Positions 1 to 5,990 of a stretch of 8,277 nucleotides of DNA are shown one piece after another. A program made the position numbers and the translations under genes. This DNA is from an uncultured Clostridium sp. Its GTDB lineage: Bacteria; Bacillota; Clostridia; TANB77; CAG-508. The DNA lies in the NCBI GenBank assembly GCA_947568605.1, contig CANOPV010000033.1:1-8277 (forward strand), in the 5' to 3' direction. Every line of letters starts with the position of its first letter. The stretch's first letter is position 1. The notes under the pieces were generated by a model. That model saw only the letters and a program-made list of their open reading frames with translations, had not been told where the DNA came from and ran no database searches.

Positions 1-136
1 TTGCAAAACAATATCCTTCTTTACAAGCTAGTGATGTTATGATTGCATATAGCAATTTTTCATTTGCTTTTAGTTCTTTATTGTATAAAATTGTTGCTGG
101 AATTATAGAATAATAGCCAACATTATCCTCTTTCAT
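1..136 (-). CDS. Helix-turn-helix domain protein, N-terminal part (cut by window edge)
   Basis: The minus strand from 136 reads 45 codons without a stop and leaves the window, so only the N-terminus is seen. It begins MKEDNVGYYSIIPATILY and continues with NKELKANEKLLYAII, then a Cys/Gly-Tyr segment (SLACKEGYCFA). This YYSIIPA...L.ANEKLLY.EIT.L...GYCFA pattern is what I know from phage- and plasmid-type helix-turn-helix proteins (replisome-organiser or DnaD-like N-terminal domains), where the winged helix follows directly. The start is supported by GGAG (plus-strand ctcc at 143-146) six bases before the ATG. It is likely a DNA-binding protein, either a replication initiator or a regulator; the C-terminus would decide. 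Family recognition is from memory of the motif. Confidence 0.8.
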   Translation of the reverse strand, partial: MKEDNVGYYSIIPATILYNKELKANEKLLYAIITSLACKEGYCFA

Positions 137-158
137 ATACCACTCCAATTCTAGCAGT

Positions 159-197
159 AAAAAAACAGAATATTTCTTTCTTTTAGAAATATTCTGT
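159..197 (-). terminator. Hairpin with U-run in the leader of the HTH gene (terminator or attenuator)
   Basis: A perfect 13-bp stem, ACAGAATATTTCT (165-177) with its complement at 185-197, has a 7-base loop. On the minus strand it is followed by six T (159-164), so it is a rho-independent terminator pointing toward the HTH gene and ending 22 bases before its ATG. No intact minus-strand gene lies upstream for it to terminate. It may be an attenuator in the HTH leader or a relic. A weak possible promoter, with a -10-like TATATT on the minus strand near 200-205, would place it at the very 5' end of the transcript. Confidence 0.65.
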
Positions 198-239
198 AAT
201 ATAGATGATTACTGCATTTTATTAAATTTTTATAGTGGT

Positions 240-258
240 TGGTATATTTTTAATACCA
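240..258. repeat. Small hairpin at the broken edge of the M14 remnant
   Basis: TGGTAT (240-245) and ATACCA (253-258) form a 6-bp inverted repeat around a T-rich 7-base loop. It lies exactly where similarity to the M14 family fades, so it may mark the deletion junction; it could also be chance in AT-rich DNA. Confidence 0.3.
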
Positions 259-726
259 CAGGTGTGGATTTAAATTTACAGTTTCCTGCACGGTTGGGAG
301 AATGCTAAAAAGATTAAGTTTAGTCAAGGTTTTACTACTCCTGCTCCTCGTGATTTTGTAGGGACTGCTCCTTTGACTGCTATTGAGTCTATTAATGTTT
401 ATAATTTTACTTTGGCTCATAATTTTAAATTAATTATTGCTTTTCATTCTCAAGGTCAGGTTATTTATTGGAAGTTTCAAGATTTCTTGCCTCCTCGTTC
501 TTATTATATTGGAAATCAGTTTTCAAATGTTAGTGGATATTTATTAGATATTACTCCTCCTGAGTCTTCTTGGGCTGGTTATAAAGATTGGTTTATTCAA
601 AATTATAATTTACCTGGATATACTGTTGAGGTTGGTTTAGGTGATAATCCGCTTCCTATTTCTCAATTTAATGAGATTTATAATGATATTTTTGGAATTT
701 TTGTATTGGGGGCAATATTGGCATAA
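252..726 (+). pseudogene. M14 family zinc carboxypeptidase remnant, 5'-truncated and frameshifted
   Basis: Two reading frames together give the C-terminal half of an M14 peptidase (gamma-D-glutamyl-meso-diaminopimelate peptidase type, acting on cell-wall peptides). Frame one, about 252-290, reads NTTGVDLNLQFPA. Frame two, from 292, reads GWENAKKIKFSQGF and continues to the stop at 724-726. One extra base (C at 291) joins PA to GWENA, exactly the family's order. Seen after the shift are TTPAPRDFVGTAPLT, the FHSQG segment that carries the third zinc-ligand His, the SYYIG/SGY substrate region, and YTVEVGLG with the catalytic Glu. Missing is everything before GVDLN, including the HxxE zinc site and any signal peptide or LysM part. 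Upstream codons (about 198-251) do not match the family. A TTG at 373 could open a 117-residue frame, but it has no Shine-Dalgarno. I regard this as non-functional. Confidence 0.85.
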
Positions 727-765
727 ATGTTTATGTAGTAGCAAAGTAAATTTGCCACGTGAATG

Positions 766-890
766 TGCGATTTCAAAATACAATTCGAGTTAAAGAATTA
801 TTTTTTTAATGAAATTATGCGACAAGTTTGCTTCGCTAATTGGAGCCAATGAATTAAAAAAATAATTTTAACGAAGAATTGTAGTAGAAC
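766..890. repeat. MITE-like imperfect palindromic element
   Basis: This lies in the 265-base non-coding gap 727-991. The left arm at about 781-810 (CAATTCGAGTTAAAG, then AATTATTTTTTTAAT) matches the reverse complement of the right arm at about 853-881 (ATTAAAAAAATAATT, then TTAACGAAGAATTG) with a few differences. Weaker symmetry continues outward to about 766 and 890. The centre holds two small hairpins, one from GCG (819-821) to CGC (834-836) and ATTGG-AG-CCAAT at 839-850. No open frame or transposase is inside. It resembles a miniature inverted-repeat element or a structured RNA. No clear target duplication was found. Its right end recurs at 4446-4471. Confidence 0.6.
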
Positions 891-892
891 TT
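867..892 (+). repeat. Dispersed repeat, copy 1
   Basis: TTTAACGAAGAATTGTAGT (867-885) is identical to 4446-4464, and similarity runs on to 24 of 26 positions. It forms the right arm of the palindromic element at 766-890. Confidence 0.75.
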
Positions 893-908
893 CCTTTTGA
901 AAATAAAA

Positions 909-991
909 TCTAATTTCCTATAATATAATCTAATTTATTTAATAAATATATAAATAAATTTAAGTATTTTTCAAATAATAAATAATTTTTG
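909..991. other. AT-only gap downstream of the transglutaminase-like gene, weak hairpin
   Basis: The stretch is almost pure A+T. A perfect 10-bp inverted repeat, AATTTATTTA (932-941) and TAAATAAATT (951-960), lies 32 bases past the stop of the minus-strand gene. It has no G or C in the stem and no clear U-run, so it is a poor terminator. No better terminator for that operon was seen. Confidence 0.3.
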
Positions 992-1885
992 CTAATCATT
1001 TAATGCCCCTTGCATTATTCTAAATTTTGTATTGGTATTCCATATTTCTAATAATTTATTAAAGTTTTCGTTGGGGTTTAGCATTAATTCTGCTAATTCA
1101 TCTAATTCTTTAAGTTCTTCTTCACTTAGATTATAATTTTTTTTGCAAATATATTTTGGTATGTGTAAAAAGATTGTTTCATTATTCATTAACGAATGAA
1201 AATCGTAAAATAGCCCTCTTATCGCTGCTTTTAGTCCTAATGTAACAGGGTCAGAAGAATATAAAATTTTTTCTTCTTTATATTCGTTTTTTCGCAATCC
1301 TAACCAAGCATTTGCACCAAATAAAAATTTATCATAAGGAATATCATTTACATCAAATTCTATTTTATCGTCTGAACAATGTTCGTCTGCATCTACTAAT
1401 TTCCACCTATTTTCTTTTTTATCAAAATATTCTGTAATCCAATGGTCATAATATATTACGTCATATTTTATGTACTCAGCAAACCCACTTCTTGTTCTTG
1501 CGGGTATTTCTTTTGCTTTTAATATGCTTGCAAGTAATATGGCTTGTCCTCTACAAGTTATATGTACTTTGTCTTTTGCTTGTCTTGTTGTAGTATAATT
1601 TGGATTTTTTCTTAATAATTCGGCAAGTATACTTTGTGCTGTTGGGAAAAGGTCTTCTTCATAGTCTAATCTTGTAATTGGTACTTTTGTCATATCTCCC
1701 CAAAAGCATTCTTTTTTAGTCCTAATATTTTTATCTTTAAATGCTACTGGATGAATTATTTGTTTTCTTTGTAAGACACATAGTTCTTCAATATCGTCTG
1801 GCAATTTTTTTGCAAATTCTTTATAGTATCCTAAATCTGTAAAAGGACTTGTTTGTTTATAAAATTCTAATATCTTATTATCCAT
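992..1885 (-). CDS. Transglutaminase-like superfamily protein
   Basis: A 297-residue soluble protein without signal peptide or membrane segment. The core matches the transglutaminase-like fold (cysteine protease/transglutaminase superfamily). The catalytic Cys111 sits in VHITCRGQAILLASILKA and is followed by the usual IPARTRSGFAEYI strand. His148 is in YYDHWITEYF, and Asp165 is in RWKLVDADEHC. The triad order Cys-His-Asp and its spacing are normal, so the enzyme is probably active. Substrate is unknown; members include peptidases and amidases. The ATG at 1885 has GGAG (1894-1897) eight bases upstream, and this Shine-Dalgarno lies inside the last codons of the nitroreductase gene. Only four bases separate the stop of that gene from this start, so the two are surely co-transcribed and probably translationally coupled. 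The fold is confident; the reaction is not. Confidence 0.85.
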   Translation of the reverse strand: MDNKILEFYKQTSPFTDLGYYKEFAKKLPDDIEELCVLQRKQIIHPVAFKDKNIRTKKECFWGDMTKVPITRLDYEEDLFPTAQSILAELLRKNPNYTTTRQAKDKVHITCRGQAILLASILKAKEIPARTRSGFAEYIKYDVIYYDHWITEYFDKKENRWKLVDADEHCSDDKIEFDVNDIPYDKFLFGANAWLGLRKNEYKEEKILYSSDPVTLGLKAAIRGLFYDFHSLMNNETIFLHIPKYICKKNYNLSEEELKELDELAELMLNPNENFNKLLEIWNTNTKFRIMQGALND

Positions 1886-1889
1886 AATC

Positions 1890-2441
1890 TTATCTCCATT
1901 CTATTAATTCGTTTGTAGTAAGTCTAGGTCGTGCATCTGGCTCTTCTAAAGGATACCCTAAGGAAATACCAGCAACAAGTGAAATGTTTTTTTGTCCTAA
2001 TAATTCTTCTATTTCTTTAAATACACAATCTATGTCGCAAATCCATAAACTTCCTATTCCCATATCTGTTGATGCTAGACATATATTTTCAATACAGGCT
2101 CCTATTGATTGTAAGTTTGAGTTTATTATTTTATCGTTCCAAGTATTAAATACTGCTATAAATACTGGTGCTTCTTTCATAATTTTTGCAGTGTTTTTTA
2201 TACTGCCAGCATTTTCTCCTCTTTTTATTTTTTCATCTGCTTTTTTTATCATTATATCTGCTATTTTATTCTTTAACTCTTTATCTTCTTGTATTACAAT
2301 AAATCTCCAAGGCTGTCTATTCTTTCCTGATGGTGCTAAACTTCCATAATATAAGATTTCTTCAATTATTGAATTTTCTAGTTTTTTTGAAGCAAATTTT
2401 CTTATACTTCTTCTATTTTTTATAACTTCTTTTAATTCCAT
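1890..2441 (-). CDS. Nitroreductase family protein (FMN-dependent oxidoreductase)
   Basis: 183 residues, the usual length of a short nitroreductase. Members bind FMN as homodimers and reduce nitro groups, quinones or related electrophiles with NAD(P)H in the cytoplasm. Visible signatures: NRRSIRKF (residues 9-16), which binds the FMN phosphate; LAPSGKNRQPWRF (35-47), the flavin-contact loop; the central SIGACIENICLAST helix; GIGSLWI; and the C-terminal AGISLGYPLEEPDARPR, typical of the family. The start at 2441 has AGAGGTG a few bases upstream. A TATAAT (minus strand, 2470-2465) could be its -10, but no convincing -35 is seen 17 bases further up. It is the first gene of a two-gene unit with the transglutaminase-like protein and lies downstream of the AraC-type gene, from which a hairpin separates it. 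Physiological substrate cannot be told from sequence. Confidence 0.92.
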   Translation of the reverse strand: MELKEVIKNRRSIRKFASKKLENSIIEEILYYGSLAPSGKNRQPWRFIVIQEDKELKNKIADIMIKKADEKIKRGENAGSIKNTAKIMKEAPVFIAVFNTWNDKIINSNLQSIGACIENICLASTDMGIGSLWICDIDCVFKEIEELLGQKNISLVAGISLGYPLEEPDARPRLTTNELIEWR

Positions 2442-2485
2442 TATTTATCACCTCTTGTTTTTCCATTATATACTATATTATTGTA

Positions 2486-2525
2486 AAAAGATAAACAAAA
2501 CTCAAACTAGTTTTGTTTATCTTTT
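2486..2525 (-). terminator. Terminator of the AraC-type gene, overlapping its stop codon
   Basis: A perfect 17-bp inverted repeat: AAAAGATAAACAAAACT at 2486-2502 and its complement at 2509-2525, with a 6-base loop. The stop codon (2507-2509) lies at the loop edge, so one arm is coding sequence (IKDKQN). On the minus strand the stem ends in a run of T. The stem is AT-rich, so termination may be partial and allow read-through into the nitroreductase gene. Confidence 0.65.
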
Positions 2526-3313
2526 ATAATCATATATAAATAACAGTTATTTTTCGTATATAATTCAAAATTAAATTCATTGTCTATATCATAATTGGTA
2601 GATTGTAACCATTGTGTATATATCATTTTTTCAGTTTCTACTATATCTTTTTGCTCTCTTGAATTAACACTAAATATTACATATTTACCTTCTGGAATTA
2701 TAAATTCTTGTGTATTATTATATTTTTCTTTACTTCCTACATAATATATATATTCATCTTTATTACATATAGATATGCCATACATTCCATTTTTATTAAA
2801 TTTTTCATATAATCCGTTATCTTCAATTTCTGAATATAATTTTCTTATATTGTATAGTAAGTCTTCGTGTGTTTTTGCAGAGGTTTTGACACAATATAGT
2901 CTTATTTTATCAATGTTTTTTATTTCATATTTTAACTCTTCACATACATTATTTGTATTATTAAATTTTATTATTGGAAATTGCTTATATTCTATATTAG
3001 TTGTTTTGCATTCTTTTGGCGTTATCAGAAACATTGCTTTAAATGCTCTTGTAAATGATATTTGAGAATCATATTTATATTTAATTGCTATGTCTATAAT
3101 TTTTGTATTTGTTGTTTTTAATTCTTCAAATGCTTTACTTAATCTCCTTTTTCTAATGTATTCTGATAATGATATGTTTGTTAAAAATATGAATATTCTT
3201 TGTAAATTGTATTCTGATATTCCTACTATTTGTGCTAATTTTTTGTATTCTATATCTTCGGTTAGGTTTTCTTCTATATATTGTATCATCTGATTTAGAT
3301 ATTCGAAGTTCAT
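2507..3313 (-). CDS. AraC family transcriptional regulator with effector-binding-like C-terminal domain
   Basis: 268 residues. The N-terminus holds two helix-turn-helix units, as in AraC/XylS: the first around residues 22-45 (YKKLAQIVGISEYNLQRIF), the second around 70-101, with DIAIKYKYDSQISFTRAFKA and the ITPKECK end motif. The usual GF of the second unit is YK here. Residues of about 120-265 look like the GyrI/AraC effector-binding domain (RobA/BmrR C-terminal type): a strand-rich region with YGISI, YYVGS, FIIPEGKYVIFSV and a late WLQSTNYDID segment. This DNA-binding-first, ligand-domain-second order is that of Rob/TipA-like drug sensors. It starts at 3313 with AGAGGAG (3320-3326) six bases away. 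Neighbouring targets may be the nitroreductase unit just downstream or itself; that is inference. Domain calls are confident, ligand unknown. Confidence 0.88.
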   Translation of the reverse strand: MNFEYLNQMIQYIEENLTEDIEYKKLAQIVGISEYNLQRIFIFLTNISLSEYIRKRRLSKAFEELKTTNTKIIDIAIKYKYDSQISFTRAFKAMFLITPKECKTTNIEYKQFPIIKFNNTNNVCEELKYEIKNIDKIRLYCVKTSAKTHEDLLYNIRKLYSEIEDNGLYEKFNKNGMYGISICNKDEYIYYVGSKEKYNNTQEFIIPEGKYVIFSVNSREQKDIVETEKMIYTQWLQSTNYDIDNEFNFELYTKNNCYLYMIIKDKQN

Positions 3314-3347
3314 TGTATTCTCCTCTTAATATATTTTTGTTATATCT

Positions 3348-3376
3348 ATTTTATAATTTTTTTATCTAAATTTCAA
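3348..3376 (-). promoter_or_regulatory. Predicted promoter of the AraC-type gene
   Basis: On the minus strand TTGAAA (3376-3371), a 17-base spacer and TAAAAT (3353-3348) fit a housekeeping promoter, about 35 bases before the start codon. The region to 3402 is shared with the divergent purC promoter. Confidence 0.45.
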
Positions 3377-3402
3377 TAATATTAACAATTTTTTATTATA
3401 TC

Positions 3403-3431
3403 TTTACTTTTTATGTGAATTATGATAAAAT
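3403..3431 (+). promoter_or_regulatory. Predicted purC promoter (shared with purB)
   Basis: TTTACT (3403-3408), a 17-base spacer and TAAAAT (3426-3431). The same element stands before purB on the other strand: 33 of 42 positions agree from the -35 onward, including 14 identical in a row (TTTACTTTTTATGT). Such conservation in AT-rich non-coding DNA supports real promoters and suggests common control. Confidence 0.75.
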
Positions 3432-3437
3432 ATATTT

Positions 3438-3522
3438 GTTTTATGCTAGATGAGTAAATTGGATATATACTCCATTACTAATTGGGTATAAAGCAAATAC
3501 TTTTGAAAGGGTGTTCTACACT
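3438..3522 (+). promoter_or_regulatory. purC leader with possible regulatory structure
   Basis: About 85 bases from the predicted transcription start to the ATG. It holds a hairpin from GAGTA (3452-3456) with TACTC (3468-3472), and a direct repeat AATTGGATATA (3457-3467) / AATTGGGTATA (3480-3490). AGCAAATACTTTT (3492-3504) recurs inverted just after the gene. Then come the Shine-Dalgarno GAAAGG (3505-3510) and a mini-hairpin GTGT-TCT-ACAC (3511-3521) filling the gap to the ATG. No purine riboswitch core was recognisable. Function of these elements is inference. Confidence 0.5.
3492..3504 (+). repeat. Inverted repeat flanking purC, left copy
   Basis: AGCAAATACTTTT here and its exact reverse complement at 4389-4401 enclose purC, ending just before the Shine-Dalgarno and starting two bases after the stop codon. 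In the mRNA the two could pair over 13 bp. Confidence 0.7.
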
Positions 3523-4386
3523 ATGGAAAAAAATTTTTCAGGCAAGGTTCGGGACATTTACGCTGTTGACGAAAAAAGTCTTTTGTTGGTAACAACAAAT
3601 AGGGTTTCAGCATTTGATGTGGTACTTCCAAATGAAATTCCACTCAAAGGCGAAATTCTTACCAGCATTTCTGAATTTTGGTTTGACTTCGCGAAGGACA
3701 TTATTCCTAATCATCTTATTTCGACAAATTACACTGAGTTTCCTTCTAAAATTCAGGAAGAATTCATTGAATACGCTCGCAGTTGTATGCTTGTTAAGAA
3801 ACTCAAAATGCTTCCTATCGAATGCATTGTTCGTGGGTACATAACAGGTTCTGGATGGAAAAGTTATCAGAAAAACGGCTCTGTTTGCGGTATTAAGTTA
3901 CCTGATGGACTTCGTGAATCTGAAAAACTTCCTACTCCGATTTATACGCCTACCACTAAGGTAACAGAAGGACACGATGAACACATCACTTTTGAAGAGA
4001 CAGTTAATCTTATCGGCGAAGATTTCGCAACCCAGGTACGAGATAAGAGCATTGAGATTTATTCAAAATGCTCAGAATACGCTTTAACAAAGGGCATCAT
4101 CATTGCTGACACTAAATTTGAATTTGGTGTTGATGAGGATGGTAACTTAGTTCTTGCAGATGAGTTGCTTACCCCTGACAGCAGTCGTTTTTGGTCAGCT
4201 AAGGACTATAAAGTTGGTCAGTCTCAGAAGAGTTTTGACAAGCAGTATTTGAGAGATTGGCTGGAAAACAGTGGATGGAATAAAGAGGAGCCTGCTCCAA
4301 ATCTTCCTAGCGGAGTGATTGGAGTTACTGCTCAAAAGTACATTTCACTTTATGAAATGTTAACTGGCATCTCGATTTTTACTTGA
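3523..4386 (+). CDS. purC: Phosphoribosylaminoimidazole-succinocarboxamide synthase (SAICAR synthase)
   Basis: Joins CAIR and aspartate with ATP to give SAICAR, the eighth step of de novo IMP synthesis, in the cytoplasm. The 287-residue product is the long form of the family (yeast ADE1-like size, versus about 240 in E. coli or B. subtilis). Motifs in order: FSGKVRDIY (5-13), the ATP-binding loop; TTNRVSAFDVVLPNEIPLKG (24-43); ECIVRGYITGSGWKSY (100-115), the family signature; PTPIYTPTTKVTEGHDEHI (137-155); GIIIADTKFEFG (191-202); LADELLTPDSSRFW (211-224), the metal/substrate loop. A GTG at 3511 would add four residues, but the Shine-Dalgarno GAAAGG (3505-3510) abuts it; the ATG at 3523 lies 12 bases beyond and begins at the family's usual N-terminus. 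Composition is richer in G+C than the flanks (23 of 60 at 3781-3840, against 16 of 60 at 6661-6720), which suggests transfer or stronger codon selection. Convergent with purB, the next enzyme. Confidence 0.97.
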   Translation: MEKNFSGKVRDIYAVDEKSLLLVTTNRVSAFDVVLPNEIPLKGEILTSISEFWFDFAKDIIPNHLISTNYTEFPSKIQEEFIEYARSCMLVKKLKMLPIECIVRGYITGSGWKSYQKNGSVCGIKLPDGLRESEKLPTPIYTPTTKVTEGHDEHITFEETVNLIGEDFATQVRDKSIEIYSKCSEYALTKGIIIADTKFEFGVDEDGNLVLADELLTPDSSRFWSAKDYKVGQSQKSFDKQYLRDWLENSGWNKEEPAPNLPSGVIGVTAQKYISLYEMLTGISIFT

Positions 4387-4388
4387 TT

Positions 4389-4401
4389 AAAAGTATTTGC
4401 T
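4389..4401 (+). repeat. Inverted repeat flanking purC, right copy
   Basis: AAAAGTATTTGCT, the reverse complement of 3492-3504, lies between the purC stop codon and its terminator, so it would be present in the transcript. Confidence 0.7.
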
Positions 4402-4402
4402 A

Positions 4403-4444
4403 AAACTAAAACCAAATCTATTATTTTAGATTTGGTTTTGGTTT
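4403..4444 (+). terminator. purC terminator
   Basis: An 18-bp stem with a single T-G wobble: the arms are 4403-4420 and 4427-4444, around a 6-base loop, with AAAACCAAATCTA as the core of the first arm. The descending arm is T-rich (TTTGGTTTTGGTTT). It starts 16 bases past the stop codon. Confidence 0.85.
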
Positions 4445-4445
4445 A

Positions 4446-4471
4446 TTTAACGAAGAATTGTAGTGGAATTT
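4446..4471 (+). repeat. Dispersed repeat, copy 2 (solo end)
   Basis: Matches 867-892 at 24 of 26 positions, 19 in a row. It lies between the facing terminators of purC and purB. The rest of the 766-890 element is not present here, so it is a solo end or a remnant. Confidence 0.7.
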
Positions 4472-4487
4472 TTCTATAATATGAGGG

Positions 4488-4516
4488 AAAAAGCCGTTTC
4501 TTTATTAGAAACGGCT
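4488..4516 (-). terminator. purB terminator
   Basis: AGCCGTTTC (4492-4500) and GAAACGGCT (4508-4516) form a 9-bp G+C-containing stem with a 7-base loop. On the minus strand it is followed by a run of T (plus-strand A at 4488-4491), a classic rho-independent terminator 26 bases past the purB stop. Confidence 0.9.
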
Positions 4517-4541
4517 CTCCTTTTGAGCTGCGAGTTTAAAT

Positions 4542-5990
4542 TTACAGATTGTCTTCAACAATTTGTGCTGCAAGTCCTGTGTATGTTGCAGGAGTTAATT
4601 CGAGAAGCCTTGATTTATCTTCTTCAGAAAGCATTTCAAGAGATTCAATGAATGTATGAATGTCCTCTTTACAGATTTTCTTTCCTCTTGTCATTTCCTT
4701 TAACTTATCATAAGCATCAGGTACTCCATATTTACGAAGAACAGTCTGAATAGGCTCTGCTAATACAGCATAATTGTTATCAAGGTCATCAGACAATTTC
4801 TCTTCGTTAACTTCTACTTTTTTCAGACCACCAATAGTCTGTTCAATGGCCTGAATTGAATAGCCGAATGCGAGTCCGATATTCCTCTGTGAAGAAGAAT
4901 CGGACAAGTCTCTTTGCATACGAGAAATTGGTAATTTTCTTGACAGCGCTGTAAATAATGCGTTTGAGGTATCAATGTTTGATTCGCTATTTTCAAAGCG
5001 AATCGGATTGACTTTATGTGGCATAGTAGAACTTCCTACTTCATTTTTAACAGTAATCTGCTTGAAGTATTCCATACTAATATACAGCCACATATCCCTG
5101 TCAAAGTCCAAAAGAACATTGTTGAAATGACATATACCATCAAATATATGAGCCATATAGTCGTGGCTTTCAATTTGAGTAGTTACAGGGTTAAATTTTA
5201 ACCCTATAAAGTCTTCAACAAATTCCTTAGCCAATACTGGCCAGTTTTCATTTGGAAACGCCATTGAAATTGCTGCATAATTTCCAGTCGCTCCATTGAA
5301 CTTTCCGTAAATCTCAATAGATTTTATATAATCCAAAGATTTCTGCAAGCGATTCGCAAATACCGAAAGTTCTTTTCCAACAGTTGTTGGCGTTGCTGGC
5401 TGTCCGTGAGTGTGAGCAAGCATTACTGTATCAGAATTATCAATAGCCATTTCAGAAATGAAGCCAATTAATTCCTCAGCCGCTGGAATCCACTCATACA
5501 TTAATGCTGTTGAAATCATACCACCGTAAGCCAAATTGGTAATATCTTCGGAAGTACAGCCTATGTGTACAAAACTTTTGAGTTTTTCCAAAGATATACT
5601 TTCAAGTTCTTCTGCAACAAAGAGTTCGACTGCTTTTACATCGTGATTTGTCCTCTTTTCAATTTCTTTTACTCTGAAATAGTCATCCAAAGTAAAATCG
5701 TTGAAAGTTTTGTCAATGGCTTCAATGCAAGTTTTTGCATCAAATTTTTCGAGAAATTCGCAGTTGACTTTTTCCAAAAGAAATTTCAGCCAGTTTACTT
5801 CTACATTTACCCTGTATTTTACAAGAGCAAATTCTGAGAAGTACGGTGCAAGTTTCTCTTCGATGCTTGCATACCGTCCATCAAGTGGACAGAGTGCAAA
5901 TGCAGCAGACAGTTTGCCTACCGTGTAATTTAAATTACCAATTTTGACCTCCCTCGACATTATGTCGCTAATTTTCTTATCGTCTCTCAT
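4542..5990 (-). CDS. purB: Adenylosuccinate lyase
   Basis: Releases fumarate twice in purine synthesis: SAICAR to AICAR, and adenylosuccinate to AMP. Fumarase/aspartase superfamily, homotetramer, cytoplasmic. Motifs: CPLDGRY (34-40); RTNHDVKAVE (113-122); GCTSEDITNLAYG (144-156); AHTHGQPATPTTVGKE (192-207) with general-acid His195; NGATGNYAA; QIESHDY; DFDRDMW; and the superfamily signature GSSTMPHKVNP (319-329) with the catalytic serine loop. The sequence follows the E. coli type (456 aa) closely, not the B. subtilis type (431 aa) usual in Bacillota, and has about 25 extra N-terminal residues. The chosen ATG at 5990 has AAAGG (6006-6002) upstream; the alternative Met11 at 5960 has no Shine-Dalgarno. 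G+C is high for the window (27 of 60 at 4861-4920). Faces purC, whose product is its substrate. Confidence 0.97.
   Translation of the reverse strand: MRDDKKISDIMSREVKIGNLNYTVGKLSAAFALCPLDGRYASIEEKLAPYFSEFALVKYRVNVEVNWLKFLLEKVNCEFLEKFDAKTCIEAIDKTFNDFTLDDYFRVKEIEKRTNHDVKAVELFVAEELESISLEKLKSFVHIGCTSEDITNLAYGGMISTALMYEWIPAAEELIGFISEMAIDNSDTVMLAHTHGQPATPTTVGKELSVFANRLQKSLDYIKSIEIYGKFNGATGNYAAISMAFPNENWPVLAKEFVEDFIGLKFNPVTTQIESHDYMAHIFDGICHFNNVLLDFDRDMWLYISMEYFKQITVKNEVGSSTMPHKVNPIRFENSESNIDTSNALFTALSRKLPISRMQRDLSDSSSQRNIGLAFGYSIQAIEQTIGGLKKVEVNEEKLSDDLDNNYAVLAEPIQTVLRKYGVPDAYDKLKEMTRGKKICKEDIHTFIESLEMLSEEDKSRLLELTPATYTGLAAQIVEDNL

Noticed and set aside
373..726. 117-codon frame from TTG as an intact small gene
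   Set aside because: It is the tail of an M14 peptidase whose homology continues upstream into another frame, and there is no Shine-Dalgarno at the TTG.
3511..3522. GTG start for purC four codons upstream
   Set aside because: The Shine-Dalgarno GAAAGG touches the GTG, leaving no spacing; the ATG at 3523 has normal spacing and the family's N-terminus.
3438..3522. Purine riboswitch in the purC or purB leader
   Set aside because: The conserved core and loop sequences of the known purine aptamer are not recognisable in either leader; a GTTCTAC-like string at 3513-3519 is too short and lacks the partner elements.
4463..4651. Open frame on the plus strand across the purB terminator
   Set aside because: It runs antisense through purB and its terminator, with no family resemblance and no ribosome binding site.
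5025..5040. GTAGAACTTCCTA inside purB resembling the end of the dispersed repeat (GTAGAACTTCC)
   Set aside because: It encodes the invariant SSTMPHKVNP region on the other strand, so the match is coincidental.
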